From an uncultured Marinobacter sp. (GTDB lineage: Bacteria > Pseudomonadota > Gammaproteobacteria > Pseudomonadales > Oleiphilaceae), in contig NZ_CAJXKQ010000014.1 of assembly GCF_913055835.1 (NCBI RefSeq), positions 31,751 through 95,750 of the forward strand: DNA of 64,000 bases, given 5' to 3'. A model generated the notes under the pieces. The model made no database searches, was not told where the DNA came from, and saw nothing but the letters and a program-made list of their open reading frames with translations. Positions 1 through 9,058 of the stretch are shown piece by piece (the stretch's first letter is position 1; each line of letters starts with the position of its first letter). Both the position numbers and the translations under genes were made by a program.

Positions 1-1025
1 AACACATCCAGCTCTTCCATGGCATCCGGTGAGAAACCAAGGTATGGCACACGCAGGTTGCTTTCTGTTGCTACGGCACGCGCAACATCAACGATATCCG
101 CGATAACCGCAGAGGCGGTGGCCTCATCCCCTGCGCCGGGGCCGTAATACATGGTCTGGCCAACGGCATCGCCATCCACCAGGACCGCATTTAGCACCCC
201 ATCAACCTGGGCAATCAAATGGCTCTGGGGCACGAGGGTGGGGTGAACGCGAAGTTCAATGCCATCATCCCGACGACGGGCAATGCCAAGATGTTTGATG
301 CGATACCCTAACAGCTCCGCGTGGGAAATATCATAAGGCGTGATTTTCGAAATGCCTTCTGTGAAGCCCTTTTCGAATTGCAGGGGCACACCAAAGCCGG
401 CGGACGCCAGGATGGTGAGTTTGTGGGCGGCATCAATGCCTTCCACATCAAAGGTCGGATCTGCTTCAGCGTACCCCAGGTCTTGGGCTTCCTTGAGCAC
501 TTCGGAAAATTCCCGACCAGCACGCATCTCAGTCAGAATGTAGTTACCGGTGCCGTTGATAATACCGGCAATCCAGTCGATGCGGTTTGCCGCCATGCCT
601 TCACGTACGGCCTTGATGACCGGAATACCACCGGCAACTCCCGCCTCATAGGCCACCACAACGCCGGCTTTCTCTGCCGCTTCGAAAATTTCGTTGCCGT
701 GGACAGCGATCAGGGCCTTGTTGGCGGTAACCACATGCTTGCCATTGCGGATAGCCGCAAGCACCAGCTCCCGAGCTGCGTCATAGCCACCAATCAATTC
801 GACCACGATATCGACACCGGGATCGTTCACCACGTCGTAAATGTCGGTGCTGAAGGGCACATCGCCAAGATCCATATCCTCGCGCGCCCGCCTACTGGCA
901 ATCCGGGTAATTCGGATATTGCACCCTGCCCGGCCGGCAATCAGCCTGGCGTTGCGGGTCAAGACATTAAAGGTACCGCCGCCGACGGTTCCCAATCCGC
1001 AGATTCCGACACTGACGTCTTTCAA
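1..1025 (-). CDS. hom: Homoserine dehydrogenase, 3' end outside window
   Basis: Homoserine dehydrogenase reduces aspartate semialdehyde to homoserine in the cytoplasm, the branch point to threonine and methionine. About 341 N-terminal codons are present; the C-terminus, where an ACT regulatory domain is normally found, lies beyond base 1. The start is a TTG at 1023-1025 preceded by an AGAGGTGAG ribosome-binding site; I see no in-frame ATG near it. The N-terminal dinucleotide-binding motif GLGTVGGG (residues 10-17) and the catalytic-domain NGTGNYI motif are clear. It follows dsbC and xerD on the same strand, an order known from Pseudomonas and relatives. The 145 bases between hom and dsbC show no clear terminator. 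Confidence 0.93.
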   Translation of the reverse strand, partial: MKDVSVGICGLGTVGGGTFNVLTRNARLIAGRAGCNIRITRIASRRAREDMDLGDVPFSTDIYDVVNDPGVDIVVELIGGYDAARELVLAAIRNGKHVVTANKALIAVHGNEIFEAAEKAGVVVAYEAGVAGGIPVIKAVREGMAANRIDWIAGIINGTGNYILTEMRAGREFSEVLKEAQDLGYAEADPTFDVEGIDAAHKLTILASAGFGVPLQFEKGFTEGISKITPYDISHAELLGYRIKHLGIARRRDDGIELRVHPTLVPQSHLIAQVDGVLNAVLVDGDAVGQTMYYGPGAGDEATASAVIADIVDVARAVATESNLRVPYLGFSPDAMEELDV

Positions 1026-1170
1026 ACTCTCACCTCTGATCCCGAAGGGGTGCTGATGAATTATGTTAGGCGGGCATAGTATACCGATTCAGGCCTCACT
1101 GAATAAGCCCTGAATCGGATCCACAGAAAATACCGTCCACTGCAGCCCGGACGACCGGTCCGGGATGCTA

Positions 1171-1902
1171 TCAGAGCAAACCGAGCCCTTCGGCCAGACG
1201 CTGCGCCGGGACATAGCCACGAACCATGTTACCGTCTTCCAGCACGATGGCGGGCGTGCCGGTTACACCAACCCGACCACCCAACTCAAACTGCTCACGC
1301 ACCGGATTTTCACAGCTTGCGTCGGCAACCTTTCGGCCGGCCTTGGCTGCGTCCATGGCCGCCTGTTGATCGTCAGCGCACCAGACCGACTCGTATTTTC
1401 TGAAAGACGCAGTATTGGGACCGGACCGCGGGAAGGCGTAGTAATTGACGGTAATCCCGTAGTCGTTAAGCTGGGGCACTTCATCATGAAGCTTCCGGCA
1501 ATAAGGACAGTCGATATCAGTGAACACACTCACGACGGCCTTTTCGTTTTGCGCAGGAAAGCTGATCACCCCCTCATCACCATAGTCCGCCATCATTTCG
1601 CGACGGGCCTCAGTGCGGGCGGCCTCGGTGACATTGGCAATGCCCTGATCAGTGATCTTCAGAAGATCACCCGTCATCAAATACTGGCCATCCTCGGTTG
1701 CATAGATCGTCTCGCCATTGTTGCTCTGAACTTCATAGAGCCCTTTTGCCTCTGACTCCTTTACCGACATCACCTGAAGGCCCGGGACCGCCTCGGTCAG
1801 GCGCTCGGAAATTCGATCTTCAACCTCACCGGCACTGGCACTCGCCATAACGAGTGAGCCAAAACCGAAGGCAAGCGCCACAACCGTATGTTTCATATTC
1901 AT
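1171..1902 (-). CDS. dsbC: Periplasmic disulfide isomerase DsbC
   Basis: DsbC-type thiol:disulfide isomerase that rearranges wrong disulfides in periplasmic proteins and is kept reduced by DsbD. The protein starts with a signal peptide (about residues 1-24, ending ASA before GEVED), then a dimerisation domain, then a thioredoxin-like domain with the active site CPYC at residues 132-135 and a cis-proline loop GVTGTP near the C-terminus. A second cysteine pair lies further on (VWCAD and ASCEN). The length of 243 residues is normal for the family. I start at the ATG at 1902; a TTG four codons upstream sits directly on the AAAAGG ribosome-binding site and is less likely. It lies between xerD and hom on the same strand. 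Confidence 0.92.
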   Translation of the reverse strand: MNMKHTVVALAFGFGSLVMASASAGEVEDRISERLTEAVPGLQVMSVKESEAKGLYEVQSNNGETIYATEDGQYLMTGDLLKITDQGIANVTEAARTEARREMMADYGDEGVISFPAQNEKAVVSVFTDIDCPYCRKLHDEVPQLNDYGITVNYYAFPRSGPNTASFRKYESVWCADDQQAAMDAAKAGRKVADASCENPVREQFELGGRVGVTGTPAIVLEDGNMVRGYVPAQRLAEGLGLL

Positions 1903-2027
1903 TCTGACAAACAACCTTTTTCAGAGATCAGTTACAAACCCGGGCAGTATTGGCACAGGCCGGGAATCAATTCAATGCGACAAGAACAAAAAAGGAAAGT
2001 TCACCTCCGCCAGCGCAAGCAGCAGCT

Positions 2028-2049
2028 CCATCATCCCCTGGGATGATGG
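2028..2049. repeat. Inverted repeat over the xerD stop codon
   Basis: Two perfect 10-base arms, CCATCATCCC and GGGATGATGG, are separated by only two bases and span the xerD stop codon. The RNA would form a hairpin with a small loop. No T-run follows, so it is not a standard intrinsic terminator. It may protect the 3' end of the message or affect xerD-dsbC coupling, or may simply reflect coding sequence. Confidence 0.5.
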
Positions 2050-2933
2050 GCCTGATGAAGCGACTGGAGCCGTTGGCGGGCCACATGGGTATATATCTGG
2101 GTCGTTGACAGGTCGGAGTGCCCCAGAAGCATCTGGACAACGCGCAGATCCGCGCCATGATTGAGCAGGTGCGTGGCAAACGCGTGCCGGAGTGTATGGG
2201 GAGACAGGTGTTTGCGGATACCCACTCGCAAGGCGTAATGCTTGATGCGGTGCCAGAATGTCTGACGGGTCATCGCCGCCGCGCGACTGCCGGGGAACAG
2301 CGCATCGCAGGAGCGGCCTTTCAGAAGCTCCGACCGGCCCTCCTTCATGTACTGCAGCAGCCAGTCAACCGCCTCCTCCCCGAGGGGCACGAGCCGTTCC
2401 TTGTCACCCTTGCCAGTTATCCGAACCACGCCCTGGCGCAGATTTACCTGGTCAACCCGGAGCTCTGTCAGCTCGGAGACTCTCAGCCCACAACCATAGA
2501 GTATCTCGAGCATGGCCTTGTCCCGAAGCTCGATGGCAATGCCGGGATCCGGCTCGGAAAGCAGCGCATCCACTTCGTCTTCCGTAAGAGAATCCGGAAG
2601 ACGCCGGGGCAGCCTCGGACTGTCGATTCGCAAGGTCGGGTCTTCAGCAATCAGCCCTTCGCGCAGCAAAAACCGGTAAAACCGTCGAAGTCCGGACAAC
2701 CGCCTGGCCGCCGTGGAGCTCTTTACCCCTTCCGCCAGCCCACGCGACATCCACGCCAGAAGATCGGTTCGGCGAACCTCGGTCAGTGCCGGCTTGCCAG
2801 GCTGGCTCTCCAGCCACTCCGACAATCGAGACAAATCACTCCGGTAGGCTTGCCGAGTCTTCTCGCCAAGCCCGTCCTCCAGCCAGATGGCATCGACAAA
2901 CCGGACAATTACAGACTCATCTTCAGCTCTCAT
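2031..2933 (-). CDS. xerD: Site-specific tyrosine recombinase XerD
   Basis: XerD works with XerC at dif to resolve chromosome dimers at division under FtsK control. The protein has 300 residues, matching the family. It carries an N-terminal SAM-like core-binding domain (about 1-105) and a C-terminal catalytic domain. All tyrosine-recombinase residues are visible: R151 (GCGLRVSEL), K175 (TGKGDKER), H246 and R249 (SPHTLRHAF), H272 (LGHSDL) and the nucleophile Y281 (IYTHV). A longer open frame runs upstream, but its extra 64 residues read across the rplS terminator, so I start at the ATG at 2933. XerC versus XerD is decided from context: xerD-dsbC-hom is a known order. Confidence 0.93.
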   Translation of the reverse strand: MRAEDESVIVRFVDAIWLEDGLGEKTRQAYRSDLSRLSEWLESQPGKPALTEVRRTDLLAWMSRGLAEGVKSSTAARRLSGLRRFYRFLLREGLIAEDPTLRIDSPRLPRRLPDSLTEDEVDALLSEPDPGIAIELRDKAMLEILYGCGLRVSELTELRVDQVNLRQGVVRITGKGDKERLVPLGEEAVDWLLQYMKEGRSELLKGRSCDALFPGSRAAAMTRQTFWHRIKHYALRVGIRKHLSPHTLRHAFATHLLNHGADLRVVQMLLGHSDLSTTQIYTHVARQRLQSLHQAHHPRG

Positions 2934-2988
2934 GGCAAGCCCCCAGGCTGCGAACGTCTCACGACAAGCATACCGGAACCTCAGACAC

Positions 2989-3016
2989 AAAAAAGGCAGC
3001 CCATGGCTGCCTTTTT
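2989..3016 (-). terminator. Bidirectional intrinsic terminator between rplS and xerD
   Basis: A perfect 7-base stem, GGCAGCC and GGCTGCC, with a 3-base loop is flanked by six A on one side and five T on the other. Read on the minus strand it ends the rpsP-rplS operon with a six-T run. It can also act in the other direction. Confidence 0.85.
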
Positions 3017-3042
3017 CTGCCTGCTGTTCAGCCCTTGGCTGA

Positions 3043-3399
3043 TCAGCCCAGCTTTTCCTTGATACGAGCCGCCTTACCAGACAGGTCGCGCAGGTAGTAA
3101 AGCTTGGCCTGACGAACGTCGCCACGACGCTTCACACTGATGCTGTCGATCAGCTTGGAGAAGCTCTGGAAGGTACGCTCAACACCAACACCGTAAGAAA
3201 TCTTACGCACGGTGAAAGAGGAGTTCATGCCGCGGTTGCGCTTTCCGATGACAACACCCTCGAACGCCTGAAGACGCTCACGGTTACCCTCGGTTACGCG
3301 AACCTGAACCACCACGGTATCGCCCGGCGCAAATGCGGGGATTTCCTTGGTCATCTGTTCTGCTTCAAGTTGACTGATGATGTTGTTCTTGCCGCTCAT
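3043..3399 (-). CDS. rplS: 50S ribosomal protein L19
   Basis: L19 sits at the interface of the two ribosomal subunits. The protein has 118 residues, close to the usual 115-118, with the typical core [14 protein letters not shown], the [10 protein letters not shown] loop and the basic tail [11 protein letters not shown] longer frame exists, but the ATG at 3399 has an AGGAG ribosome-binding site seven bases upstream and matches the family N-terminus MSGKNNII. It is the last gene of rpsP-rimM-trmD-rplS and is followed by a strong terminator. Confidence 0.97.
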   Translation of the reverse strand: MSGKNNIISQLEAEQMTKEIPAFAPGDTVVVQVRVTEGNRERLQAFEGVVIGKRNRGMNSSFTVRKISYGVGVERTFQSFSKLIDSISVKRRGDVRQAKLYYLRDLSGKAARIKEKLG

Positions 3400-3436
3400 C
3401 GTAATGCTCCTGATACCCAATCTGTTAATGCCCTGA

Positions 3437-4183
3437 TCATTCAGAGGCACCCGGTTCGTTCAAAATCTCTTCCAGCAGCTCACGCTCTTCGTCCGTAAAT
3501 ACCCGCTTTTCCAGCAGGTCGGGGCGTCGCTCCCGGGTTCGCCTCAGCGACTGCTTAAGCCGCCAACGCCGGATCTGATCATGGTGACCGCCCAATAAAA
3601 CATCCGGCACCGCCTGACCTTCGTAAACTTCGGGCCGGGTGTAGTGCGGACAATCCAGCAAACCGTCGGCGAAAGAATCCTGCTCTGCCGACTGCGCATG
3701 ACCCAGCGCTCCGGGGATGAGGCGCGTAACCGCATCAATGACAGCCATCGCTGCCAATTCGCCACCGGAAAGCACAAAATCACCCAGTGACACTTCCCGA
3801 TCGACTTCCGTCGCTATCAGGCGTTCATCAACGCCTTCGTAACGGCCTGCCACCAGAATCAGTTGCCGCTCGGCAGCAAGTGACTCGACAACAGACTGAT
3901 CCAGCGTCTCGCCCTGGGGCGACAGGTAAACCACACAGGGGTTTCCGGGCGCTGCTTCCCGTGCCGCATGGATTGCGTCCCGGAGAGGCTGAATTTTCAT
4001 CAGCATGCCCGGGCCACCACCATAGGGCCGGTCGTCTACCGTGCGATGCCGGTCGTGGGTATACTCACGGGGATTCCAGCTCCGGAACGTCAGAAGACCA
4101 TCCCGGACTGCCCTTCCCGTAATACCGTAGTCCGTTACCGCACTGAACATTTCCGGGAACAGACTGACTGCGCCAATCCACAC
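3437..4183 (-). CDS. trmD: tRNA (guanine-N1)-methyltransferase TrmD
   Basis: TrmD methylates G37 next to the anticodon of tRNAs reading CNN codons, using S-adenosylmethionine, and so prevents +1 frameshifting. The 248 residues match the family. The SPOUT knot is visible: the substrate loop RPYGGGPGM (residues about 52-60), the GRYEGVDER segment and the LSGGELA knot segment. The stop of rimM is three bases upstream, suggesting coupled translation. It is the third gene of the conserved rpsP operon. Confidence 0.97.
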   Translation of the reverse strand: MWIGAVSLFPEMFSAVTDYGITGRAVRDGLLTFRSWNPREYTHDRHRTVDDRPYGGGPGMLMKIQPLRDAIHAAREAAPGNPCVVYLSPQGETLDQSVVESLAAERQLILVAGRYEGVDERLIATEVDREVSLGDFVLSGGELAAMAVIDAVTRLIPGALGHAQSAEQDSFADGLLDCPHYTRPEVYEGQAVPDVLLGGHHDQIRRWRLKQSLRRTRERRPDLLEKRVFTDEERELLEEILNEPGASE

Positions 4184-4186
4184 CTG

Positions 4187-4714
4187 TCAGAACTCCGGAT
4201 CCCAGTCCACCACCATGCGTTTTGAGTCCAGATCAATGTTCTGAACCACTTCGCCGGGCAGATAAGGAATCAGACGCTCACGCTGATCGATGGAACCTGC
4301 CGCAGCCTGCACCACCAGAACATCGTTGGATCCGGTTTCCATAAGATGGTGCACTTTACCAAGGCACTCATCATCGACCGTATACACATCAAGCCCTTCC
4401 AGCTGAAACCAGTAGAACTCCCCTTCTGGAAGCTCCGGCAACTCAGCCGTGGAAACCCTGACTTCAGCACCACAGTACGTGCGGGCCAGATCACGGTCGT
4501 TAATACCTTTCAGCCTGACAACGATCCCCTGCCCCTGGCGGCGACCTTCCTCAAGCTTGGCCGGAATACGCTTACCATCCAGATCAAGCGTCCAATCGGG
4601 ATAGTTGAGTATTCCTTCCTTGGGGTCTGTGTAGGAGAAAACTTTAAGCCACCCCTTGACCCCAAATACCGAGGTAATCCGGCCGATCACAGTTTCCTGC
4701 GAATTCTGTGTCAT
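4187..4714 (-). CDS. rimM: Ribosome maturation factor RimM
   Basis: RimM binds S19 and helps mature the head of the 30S subunit. The 175-residue protein has the N-terminal RimM barrel (IGRITSVFGVKGWLKVFSYTD, written here as IGRITSVFGVKG at about residues 10-21) followed by the C-terminal PRC-barrel, where the FYWFQLEGLDV segment is typical. It lies between rpsP and trmD, three bases before trmD, in the usual order and strand. Confidence 0.96.
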   Translation of the reverse strand: MTQNSQETVIGRITSVFGVKGWLKVFSYTDPKEGILNYPDWTLDLDGKRIPAKLEEGRRQGQGIVVRLKGINDRDLARTYCGAEVRVSTAELPELPEGEFYWFQLEGLDVYTVDDECLGKVHHLMETGSNDVLVVQAAAGSIDQRERLIPYLPGEVVQNIDLDSKRMVVDWDPEF

Positions 4715-4741
4715 GCCATAAACCCCGGCGTCAGTACTGTC

Positions 4742-4981
4742 TTACTCAGCAGCCTTCAGCAGCTGGGCAACGCGCTCGCTGGTCTGAGCACCCTGGCCAA
4801 GCCAGAACTCGACACGATCACGATCAACACGCAGACGCTCTTCCTGGCCCCGGGCAACCGGGTTGAAGAAACCAACGCGCTCAATAAAACGACCGTCGCG
4901 GGATTTGCGGCTGTCGGTGACTGTCAGATGGTAGAACGGGCGCTTCTTGGAGCCGCCACGAGCCAAACGGATTGTTACCAT
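4742..4981 (-). CDS. rpsP: 30S ribosomal protein S16
   Basis: S16 is an early assembly protein of the 30S subunit. The 79-residue protein begins [18 protein letters not shown], the family signature, and contains RVGFFNPVA. It is the first gene of the rpsP-rimM-trmD-rplS operon. The 160 bases upstream hold a probable promoter and separate it from ffh, which is on the same strand. Confidence 0.97.
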   Translation of the reverse strand: MVTIRLARGGSKKRPFYHLTVTDSRKSRDGRFIERVGFFNPVARGQEERLRVDRDRVEFWLGQGAQTSERVAQLLKAAE

Positions 4982-5074
4982 TTAACCAATATCCTGTTCT
5001 GTTGTACGAACTTTGTACGATTCACGCCTGCCGGAGACCAGCTGACGCGAAGACCCATACTCGAAAGGGGCGCT

Positions 5075-5103
5075 ATTCTATGCTAAAAAAGCGCCGAAGA
5101 AAA
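5075..5103 (-). promoter_or_regulatory. Possible sigma-70 promoter of the rpsP operon
   Basis: On the minus strand a TTTTCT box (5098-5103) and a TAGAAT box (5075-5080) are 17 bases apart, about 95 bases before rpsP. The -35 match is weak. A 6-base inverted repeat, GGCGCT at 5069-5074 and AGCGCC at 5090-5095, flanks the -10 box. Transcription may also enter from ffh, as no terminator is evident after that gene. Confidence 0.35.
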
Positions 5104-5144
5104 CAGCAAAACCAGTTGTTTCCCCGTTTTCCATGTAAGGCTTT

Positions 5145-6536
5145 TTACATACGGCCAAACGGAGGCATACCACCGCCTCCACCGCCGCCAGGGGGCATCA
5201 TGCCACCCATGCCGCGCATCATATTCGCCATGCCACCTTTCTTGCCAAACTTTTTCATCATCTTCTGCATTTGCTTGTGCTGCTTCAGCAGACGATTCAC
5301 GTCCTGGATCTGGGTTCCCGAACCCGTGGCAATCCGGCGCTTGCGGGAATTGTTAATCACATCCGGGTAGCGGCGTTCTTTGGGCGTCATCGAACAGATG
5401 ATGGCTTCCATCTGCCCCATGGACTTATCGTTCACCTGTTGCTGCGCCATCTGGGCCATCTGCCCCATGCCCGGCAGCTTGTCGAGCAGGCCACCAATGC
5501 CGCCCATGTTCTTCATTTGCTGCAGCTGATCCCGAAAGTCCTCCAGGTCAAAACTCTTGCCCTTCTTGATTTTCTTGGTGAGCTTCTGCGCTTTCTTCTG
5601 GTCAAGCTTGCGCTCTGCCTCTTCGATCAGCGAGAGCACATCGCCCATACCCAGGATGCGGGATGCAACCCGATCCGGGTAGAACGGCTCAAGGGCGTCT
5701 GACTTTTCACCAACACCCAGGAACTTGATTGGCTTGCCGGTGATGTGGCGAACAGACAGGGCGGCACCGCCACGGGCATCGCCATCGGTCTTGGTCAGCA
5801 CCACACCCGTCAGTGGCAGGGCATCGTTAAACGCCTTGGCGGTATTGGCCGCATCCTGACCGGTCATGGCGTCAACCACGAACAGGGTCTCAACCGGTTT
5901 CACCGCTTTATGCAGCCTACCAATCTCACCCATCATCTGTTCATCAACGTGCAGTCGGCCGGCGGTATCAAGAATCACCACATCAATGTGCTTCTTCCGG
6001 GCTGCAGCGATGGCACCTTCGGCGATATCGACGGGGTCCTGATCGGCGCTGCTCGGGAAGAATTCGACACCCACCTCGCCAGCGAGGGTTTCCAACTGAC
6101 GAATCGCCGCCGGACGGTAGACATCTGCGCTGACTACCAGCACGGATTTTTTCTGCCGTTCTTTAAGGAAGCGGGAAAGCTTGGCTACAGTCGTGGTCTT
6201 ACCTGCACCCTGCAGACCTGCCATCATAACCACGGCCGGCGGCTGGACGCTCAGGTTAAGGGACTCGTTGCCCTCGCCCATCACCCTCTCCAGCTCTTGC
6301 TGGACTACCTTCACGAAGACCTGGCCAGGTGTCAGGCTACGCTGCACTTCCTGACCAATGGCCCGCTTGCGGACGCCCTCAACAAAGTCCTTCACTACCG
6401 GCAATGCGACATCCGCCTCCAGCAGCGCCATCCGCACTTCCCGGAGAGTGTCCTTTATATTGTCATCAGTGAGGCGCGCCTGGCCGGAAATCTTGCGCAG
6501 ACTGCCGGAAAGTCGGTCTTGGAGGTTCTCAAACAT
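5145..6536 (-). CDS. ffh: Signal recognition particle protein Ffh
   Basis: Ffh binds 4.5S RNA and signal sequences of nascent membrane proteins and docks with FtsY. The 463-residue protein has the N-terminal helical bundle, a GTPase domain with G1 motif GLQGAGKTTT (residues 107-116), the VILDTAGRLH and TKTDGDARGG motifs, and a methionine-rich M domain from about residue 300. The C-terminus is a Gly/Met/Pro-rich tail with seven consecutive glycines, typical in kind but variable in length. Transcribed divergently from the ypjD-like gene, an arrangement conserved in many gammaproteobacteria. Confidence 0.97.
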   Translation of the reverse strand: MFENLQDRLSGSLRKISGQARLTDDNIKDTLREVRMALLEADVALPVVKDFVEGVRKRAIGQEVQRSLTPGQVFVKVVQQELERVMGEGNESLNLSVQPPAVVMMAGLQGAGKTTTVAKLSRFLKERQKKSVLVVSADVYRPAAIRQLETLAGEVGVEFFPSSADQDPVDIAEGAIAAARKKHIDVVILDTAGRLHVDEQMMGEIGRLHKAVKPVETLFVVDAMTGQDAANTAKAFNDALPLTGVVLTKTDGDARGGAALSVRHITGKPIKFLGVGEKSDALEPFYPDRVASRILGMGDVLSLIEEAERKLDQKKAQKLTKKIKKGKSFDLEDFRDQLQQMKNMGGIGGLLDKLPGMGQMAQMAQQQVNDKSMGQMEAIICSMTPKERRYPDVINNSRKRRIATGSGTQIQDVNRLLKQHKQMQKMMKKFGKKGGMANMMRGMGGMMPPGGGGGGGMPPFGRM

Positions 6537-6718
6537 GTTGCTCTTCCGTACCCCGGATAAATTGAGTGCGTGAATCGACAGAGCCTGCGTCGACTCCTTG
6601 ATTCCAGTTGCATAATCGCGACATTATAACCAGACTATCGCCCTGAAACGACCAGCCCGGTCAAATCGGCCCAAACCGGCGCCGATCCTCAGTCAGAACA
6701 GTGGTTAATAAGGAAGTC

Positions 6719-7525
6719 ATGGGAACGCTGATTCTCGCGGTCACCTCTCTTTTTCTTTACAGCGTTGGTACCGCGCTGCAAGCCCTGCATTTCAGGGGCC
6801 GGGTTCAGAGCAATATTGCCATTACCACCCTGATTGGCGTTCTCGCACTGACCAGCCATGGACTTCTCATCGGCCAGACGGTCCACCATGACGGCGGTTT
6901 CGACTTCAGTTTTTTCAAAAGCTCAGTCCTTATTTCCTGGCTGATCGTGTTCCTGCTGCTAGGCCTGAACCTTAAAAAGCCAGTCCAGAGCCTGTTCCTT
7001 GGCGTCTACCCCCTGGCCGGCCTTACCATCATCCTTGCCCTGGTTGTCCATGGACCTTCGAGACTGGTGTCGGAGCAAAGCTATGGCATGCTCTCCCATA
7101 TCGCGCTTTCGGTAACAGCCTACAGTCTCTTCACCCTGGCGGCCATCCAGGCGGTTCTTCTTTACTTCCAGAATCGCCAACTGAAGCACAATTACAACAG
7201 CTTGCTGGTTCGCAATCTGCCGCCATTGCAGACCATGGAATCGCTACTGTTTGAAATGGTATGGGCCGGCGTAGTGATGCTGATTCTGGCCATCGTGACT
7301 GGCGCCCTCTTTATAGAAGATCTTTTTGCCCAGAACCTCGCTCACAAGACCTTGTTCTCCATCCTCTCTCTGCTGGTTTTCGTAGCGCTGCTTATTGGCC
7401 GTTACACCAAGGGCTGGCGTGGAATCACCGCGAGCCGGTGGACCCTCGCAGGCTGCGCGCTGCTGATGCTGGCCTTCTACGGCAGCAAGTTTGTGCTGGA
7501 ACTGATTTTCCAGCGCGGCGGCTGA
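6719..7525 (+). CDS. ypjD: CcsA/YpjD-type cytochrome c assembly family membrane protein
   Basis: Integral membrane protein of the cytochrome c assembly family, about eight transmembrane helices over 268 residues. The family includes heme handlers (CcsA, CcmC/F), but YpjD members beside ffh have no settled function. Visible are hydrophobic segments near residues 1-20, 30-50, 60-80, 90-110, 125-150, 180-205, 215-235 and 245-262, and conserved histidines in the loops (SHGLL, SHIALS). I start at the ATG at 6719, preceded by AAGGA; a GTG six codons upstream is possible. It is divergent from ffh and followed by the CorC-like gene. Confidence 0.8.
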   Translation: MGTLILAVTSLFLYSVGTALQALHFRGRVQSNIAITTLIGVLALTSHGLLIGQTVHHDGGFDFSFFKSSVLISWLIVFLLLGLNLKKPVQSLFLGVYPLAGLTIILALVVHGPSRLVSEQSYGMLSHIALSVTAYSLFTLAAIQAVLLYFQNRQLKHNYNSLLVRNLPPLQTMESLLFEMVWAGVVMLILAIVTGALFIEDLFAQNLAHKTLFSILSLLVFVALLIGRYTKGWRGITASRWTLAGCALLMLAFYGSKFVLELIFQRGG

Positions 7526-7612
7526 CCCGCCTTGAACTCCTGGTAATCTCTTGACACAACGCTTGCCAAAACCCTATTTTCGCTACTTGTCAGCAATATA
7601 AGGACACCTCTT

Positions 7613-8899
7613 TTGAACGAAACATCGCTTACCGCGCTGTTTATTCTGCTGGTCGGACTGATCCTTCTCTCCGGTTTCTTCTCGAGCTCCGAAACCGGAA
7701 TGATGTCCCTCAACCGATATCGTCTCAAACACATGGCCAAAACCGGCCATAAAGGTGCAAAGCGTGCCCAGGGTCTGCTGCAACGCACTGATCAGCTGAT
7801 CGGCGTCATCCTGATTGGCAACAACTTCGTCAACATCTTTGCTTCGTCGATCGCGACTGTCATAGCCATTCGTGTGTGGGGCGATGCCGGCATCGCGATC
7901 GCCACCATCCTGCTGACGATCGTTATCCTGATCTTCGCAGAAGTCACTCCGAAAACCCTCGCGGCGCTGTTTCCCGAGAAAATCGCATTCCCCGCCAGTT
8001 ACATACTTGGCCCCCTGCTGAAGATTCTTTATCCCATTGTGTGGTCCGTAAACCTTTTTACCAGCGGCATACTCAAGCTGCTGGGCGTTTCCGCCGCAGA
8101 TGCTGCCAACGACCACCTGAGTCGCGAAGAACTCCGGACCCTGGTAAACGAGGCCGGGGCCCTGATTCCAGCCAAACACAAGGACATGCTTGTCAGCATT
8201 CTGGATCTGGAAAAAGTTACCGTGAATGACATCATGGTGCCCCGCAATGAAGTGGTCGGTATCGATCTGGAGGACGACACCGACACAATCCTGCGTCAAT
8301 TGCGCAGCAGCCAGCACACCCGGCTTCCGGTCTACAAGGGTGACATCAATAACATTCAGGGCATACTGCACCTGCGCAGCGCTTCGAAACTGCTCCAGCA
8401 GGAGGAAATCAACAAGGCCATGATCATGCAGCTTTGCCAGGAACCCTACTTCATTCCGGAAAGCACACCCCTGAACACCCAACTGATCAATTTCCAGAAG
8501 GGCCGCCGCAGATTTGGCGTGGTTGTAGACGAATATGGTGACGTTCTGGGCCTCGCCACCCTCGAAGACATACTTGAAGAAATCGTCGGCGACTTCACGA
8601 CGGATTATGCCGCCACCAGCCCCGACATTATTCCCCAGGATAACGGCACCTTTATCATTGACGGCACCTCTGCCGTGCGAACTATCAACAAGGCGCTCGG
8701 CTGGAAGCTCCCCACCGACGGGCCGAAAACCCTCAATGGCCTGATTACAGAAACCCTTGAGAACATTCCCGACACCAACGTGTGCCTGAAAGTGGATGGT
8801 CATCGGGTCGAGGTGCTGCAAATCAAAGACAACGTTGTTAAAGCAGCTATCGTGCATCCGAAAAAGCGAAAAAAGCGTTCACTTTCGCTCAAGCAATAA
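7613..8899 (+). CDS. CNNM/CBS-domain (HlyC/CorC family) membrane protein
   Basis: Member of the HlyC/CorC (YfjD) family, linked to magnesium and cobalt transport or resistance. In order: an N-terminal CNNM (DUF21) membrane domain with several helices (about 1-190), a pair of CBS domains (about 205-330; DIMVPRNEVVGID and the VVVDEYGDVLGL segment) that bind adenine nucleotides, and a C-terminal CorC/HlyC transporter-associated domain (about 345-420). The start is a TTG at 7613 with an AAGGA ribosome-binding site eight bases away. It follows the YpjD-like gene on the same strand, as in many relatives. The transported ion is inferred from the family only. Confidence 0.87.
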   Translation: MNETSLTALFILLVGLILLSGFFSSSETGMMSLNRYRLKHMAKTGHKGAKRAQGLLQRTDQLIGVILIGNNFVNIFASSIATVIAIRVWGDAGIAIATILLTIVILIFAEVTPKTLAALFPEKIAFPASYILGPLLKILYPIVWSVNLFTSGILKLLGVSAADAANDHLSREELRTLVNEAGALIPAKHKDMLVSILDLEKVTVNDIMVPRNEVVGIDLEDDTDTILRQLRSSQHTRLPVYKGDINNIQGILHLRSASKLLQQEEINKAMIMQLCQEPYFIPESTPLNTQLINFQKGRRRFGVVVDEYGDVLGLATLEDILEEIVGDFTTDYAATSPDIIPQDNGTFIIDGTSAVRTINKALGWKLPTDGPKTLNGLITETLENIPDTNVCLKVDGHRVEVLQIKDNVVKAAIVHPKKRKKRSLSLKQ

Positions 8900-8923
8900 A
8901 ATCCGATATCACCCACCGAGACT

Positions 8924-8952
8924 GGCGCTATAGACCCTCCGGTTATAGCGCC
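8924..8952. repeat. 9-bp inverted repeat after the CorC-like gene
   Basis: Arms GGCGCTATA and TATAGCGCC are perfect, with an 11-base loop. No T-run follows. It could be a weak terminator of the CorC-like gene or an operator for the Yip1 gene, which starts about 105 bases further on. Confidence 0.45.
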
Positions 8953-9058
8953 TCCCGTTCTTGAAAGATCAAAATTTAACCGCCAGCTTGACCCCCGCTG
9001 ATCCCCCACCAAGACTGAAGGAGCGTGCGAAACAAAAACAATCAAAAGGAATACGTCC

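Noticed and set aside
2118..3062. A 314-codon open frame on the plus strand over xerD
   Set aside because: XerD on the other strand has all catalytic residues. The frame has no family features.
5095..5170. Search for a 4.5S RNA or small RNA gene beside ffh
   Set aside because: I could not find the conserved GGAAGCAG-type SRP RNA core or a convincing hairpin; the gap holds only a possible promoter.
5153..5230. Gly/Pro/Met-rich repeats at the ffh 3' end as a frameshift or artefact
   Set aside because: Methionine- and glycine-rich tails are normal in Ffh M domains and the frame stays open to a proper stop.
7583..8857. A 424-codon open frame on the minus strand over the CorC-like gene
   Set aside because: It is the antisense shadow of a gene with clear CNNM, CBS and CorC domains, with no ribosome-binding site or recognisable domain.
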